NCBI GenBank assembly: GCA_946885915.1
Contig: CAMPHF010000001.1
Location: forward strand, 248,001 to 312,000
Reading direction: 5' to 3'
DNA: 64,000 nucleotides
DNA from: an uncultured Idiomarina sp.
GTDB taxonomy: Bacteria; Pseudomonadota; Gammaproteobacteria; Enterobacterales; Alteromonadaceae
How positions within the stretch are numbered: the stretch's first letter is position 1; each line of letters starts with the position of its first letter. Of the stretch, positions 63,598-64,000 are shown piece by piece. Below the pieces are notes generated by a model. It was given only the letters and a program-made list of their open reading frames with translations. It was not told the origin of the DNA and did not search any database. Made by a program: the position numbers and the translations under genes.

Positions 63598-64000
63598 ATG
63601 CAACCAACTTTCGATGCCAACCGCGCCCCATTATTAGAGCGGCTGTTATTTAATGCGCGGCCACTGTGGCTAGTGTTCTTTCTGCTAGCGACCATTGTCC
63701 TCGGCTATAACGCAGCTCAGGTGCGGCCAGAAGCTAGCTTAACGAAGATGATCCCGACTAATCATCCGTTTATCCAAAATTTTTTCGAACATCAACGTGA
63801 CTTGTCGAGTCTCGGCAACGTCGTCCGTATTGCGGTAGCAACTGAGGACGATGATATTTTCTCTGCTGAATATCAGCAAACACTGCAAAAAATCACCGAC
63901 GAAGTGTTTTTTATTCCCGGTGTCAATCGGAGCGGGTTACGCAGCCTGTGGACTCCTAATGTCCGTTGGAGCGAAGTCACTGAGGAAGGTTTCGTTGGTG
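63598..64000 (+). CDS. RND-superfamily exporter, 3' truncated by window
   Basis: Partial reading frame starting ATG 63598, 14 bp after the Ycf48-like gene. The first 134 residues hold one N-terminal membrane helix (PLWLVFFLLATIVLGYNAAQV) and the start of the periplasmic loop (LTKMIPTNHPFIQNFFEHQRDL). This is the usual beginning of the MMPL/HpnN-type RND proteins seen with Ycf48-like partners. The rest lies outside the window. Confidence 0.82.
   Translation, partial: MQPTFDANRAPLLERLLFNARPLWLVFFLLATIVLGYNAAQVRPEASLTKMIPTNHPFIQNFFEHQRDLSSLGNVVRIAVATEDDDIFSAEYQQTLQKITDEVFFIPGVNRSGLRSLWTPNVRWSEVTEEGFVG

Overview
The window is a 64 kb stretch of a gammaproteobacterial chromosome with GC near 50% by eye. 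The order thrS-infC-rpmI-rplT-pheS-pheT-ihfA, the AcnD/PrpF-type methylcitrate operon, a monomeric isocitrate dehydrogenase, a DUF3080 lipoprotein and a ChrR-controlled ECF sigma locus with a photolyase suggest a marine member of the Alteromonadales, possibly Idiomarinaceae. That placement is inference. I see no rRNA, IS element, prophage or CRISPR array. One tRNA gene (Val-GAC) is present.

Layout. 0-4.3 kb: a truncated YqaA/VTT membrane protein, then a minus-strand operon of a CstA-type transporter, a small CC-ending protein, an ArsA-family ATPase without cysteines, and an SDR enzyme. 4.6-15.5 kb: a secreted metallo-beta-lactamase-fold hydrolase, an ABC exporter, a large beta-propeller diguanylate cyclase, and a tight trio of Na+/H+ antiporter, beta-CASP nuclease-like protein and SLC13 symporter. 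15.6-25 kb: a cold-shock protein, monomeric icd, two LPP20/FlgO-like lipoproteins, a small MscS channel, a MHYT-PAS-GGDEF-EAL protein and an outer-membrane barrel. 25.4-32.3 kb: the propionate (methylcitrate) operon gntR-prpB-prpC-acnD-prpF-ychJ with two matching operator boxes. 32.4-39 kb: a thioredoxin-like protein, tRNA-Val, an NsrR-type [2Fe-2S] regulator facing a small membrane protein across two NsrR-like sites, a VWA/MoxR pair, riboflavin synthase and small genes. 39.1-46.1 kb: the translation cluster thrS to ihfA, with infC starting at an ATT codon.

46.1-57.1 kb is the most distinctive block. An ECF sigma factor and its ChrR zinc anti-sigma sit beside a sigma-E-type promoter (TGATCC-N17-CGTAAC). 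After a LON-domain protein comes a 10-gene plus-strand run: DUF523/DUF1722, photolyase, SnoaL-like, SDR, FAD amine oxidase, DUF1365, Cfa-type methyltransferase, DUF2878, chalcone-isomerase-like and DUF3833. By analogy with the Rhodobacter sigma-E/ChrR system this looks like a singlet-oxygen or light response combining DNA repair with modification of membrane fatty acids. The last three genes and several of the enzymes have no settled function, so this is the best candidate for an incompletely described system.

57.2-64 kb: a KOW-like small protein converging on a histone-H1-like Lys/Ala/Pro-rich protein, a Nif3-family protein, CmoM, a beta-hydroxyacid dehydrogenase, a DUF1329 protein, and a divergent pair of Ycf48-like propeller and RND exporter. 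The exporter is cut by the window end.
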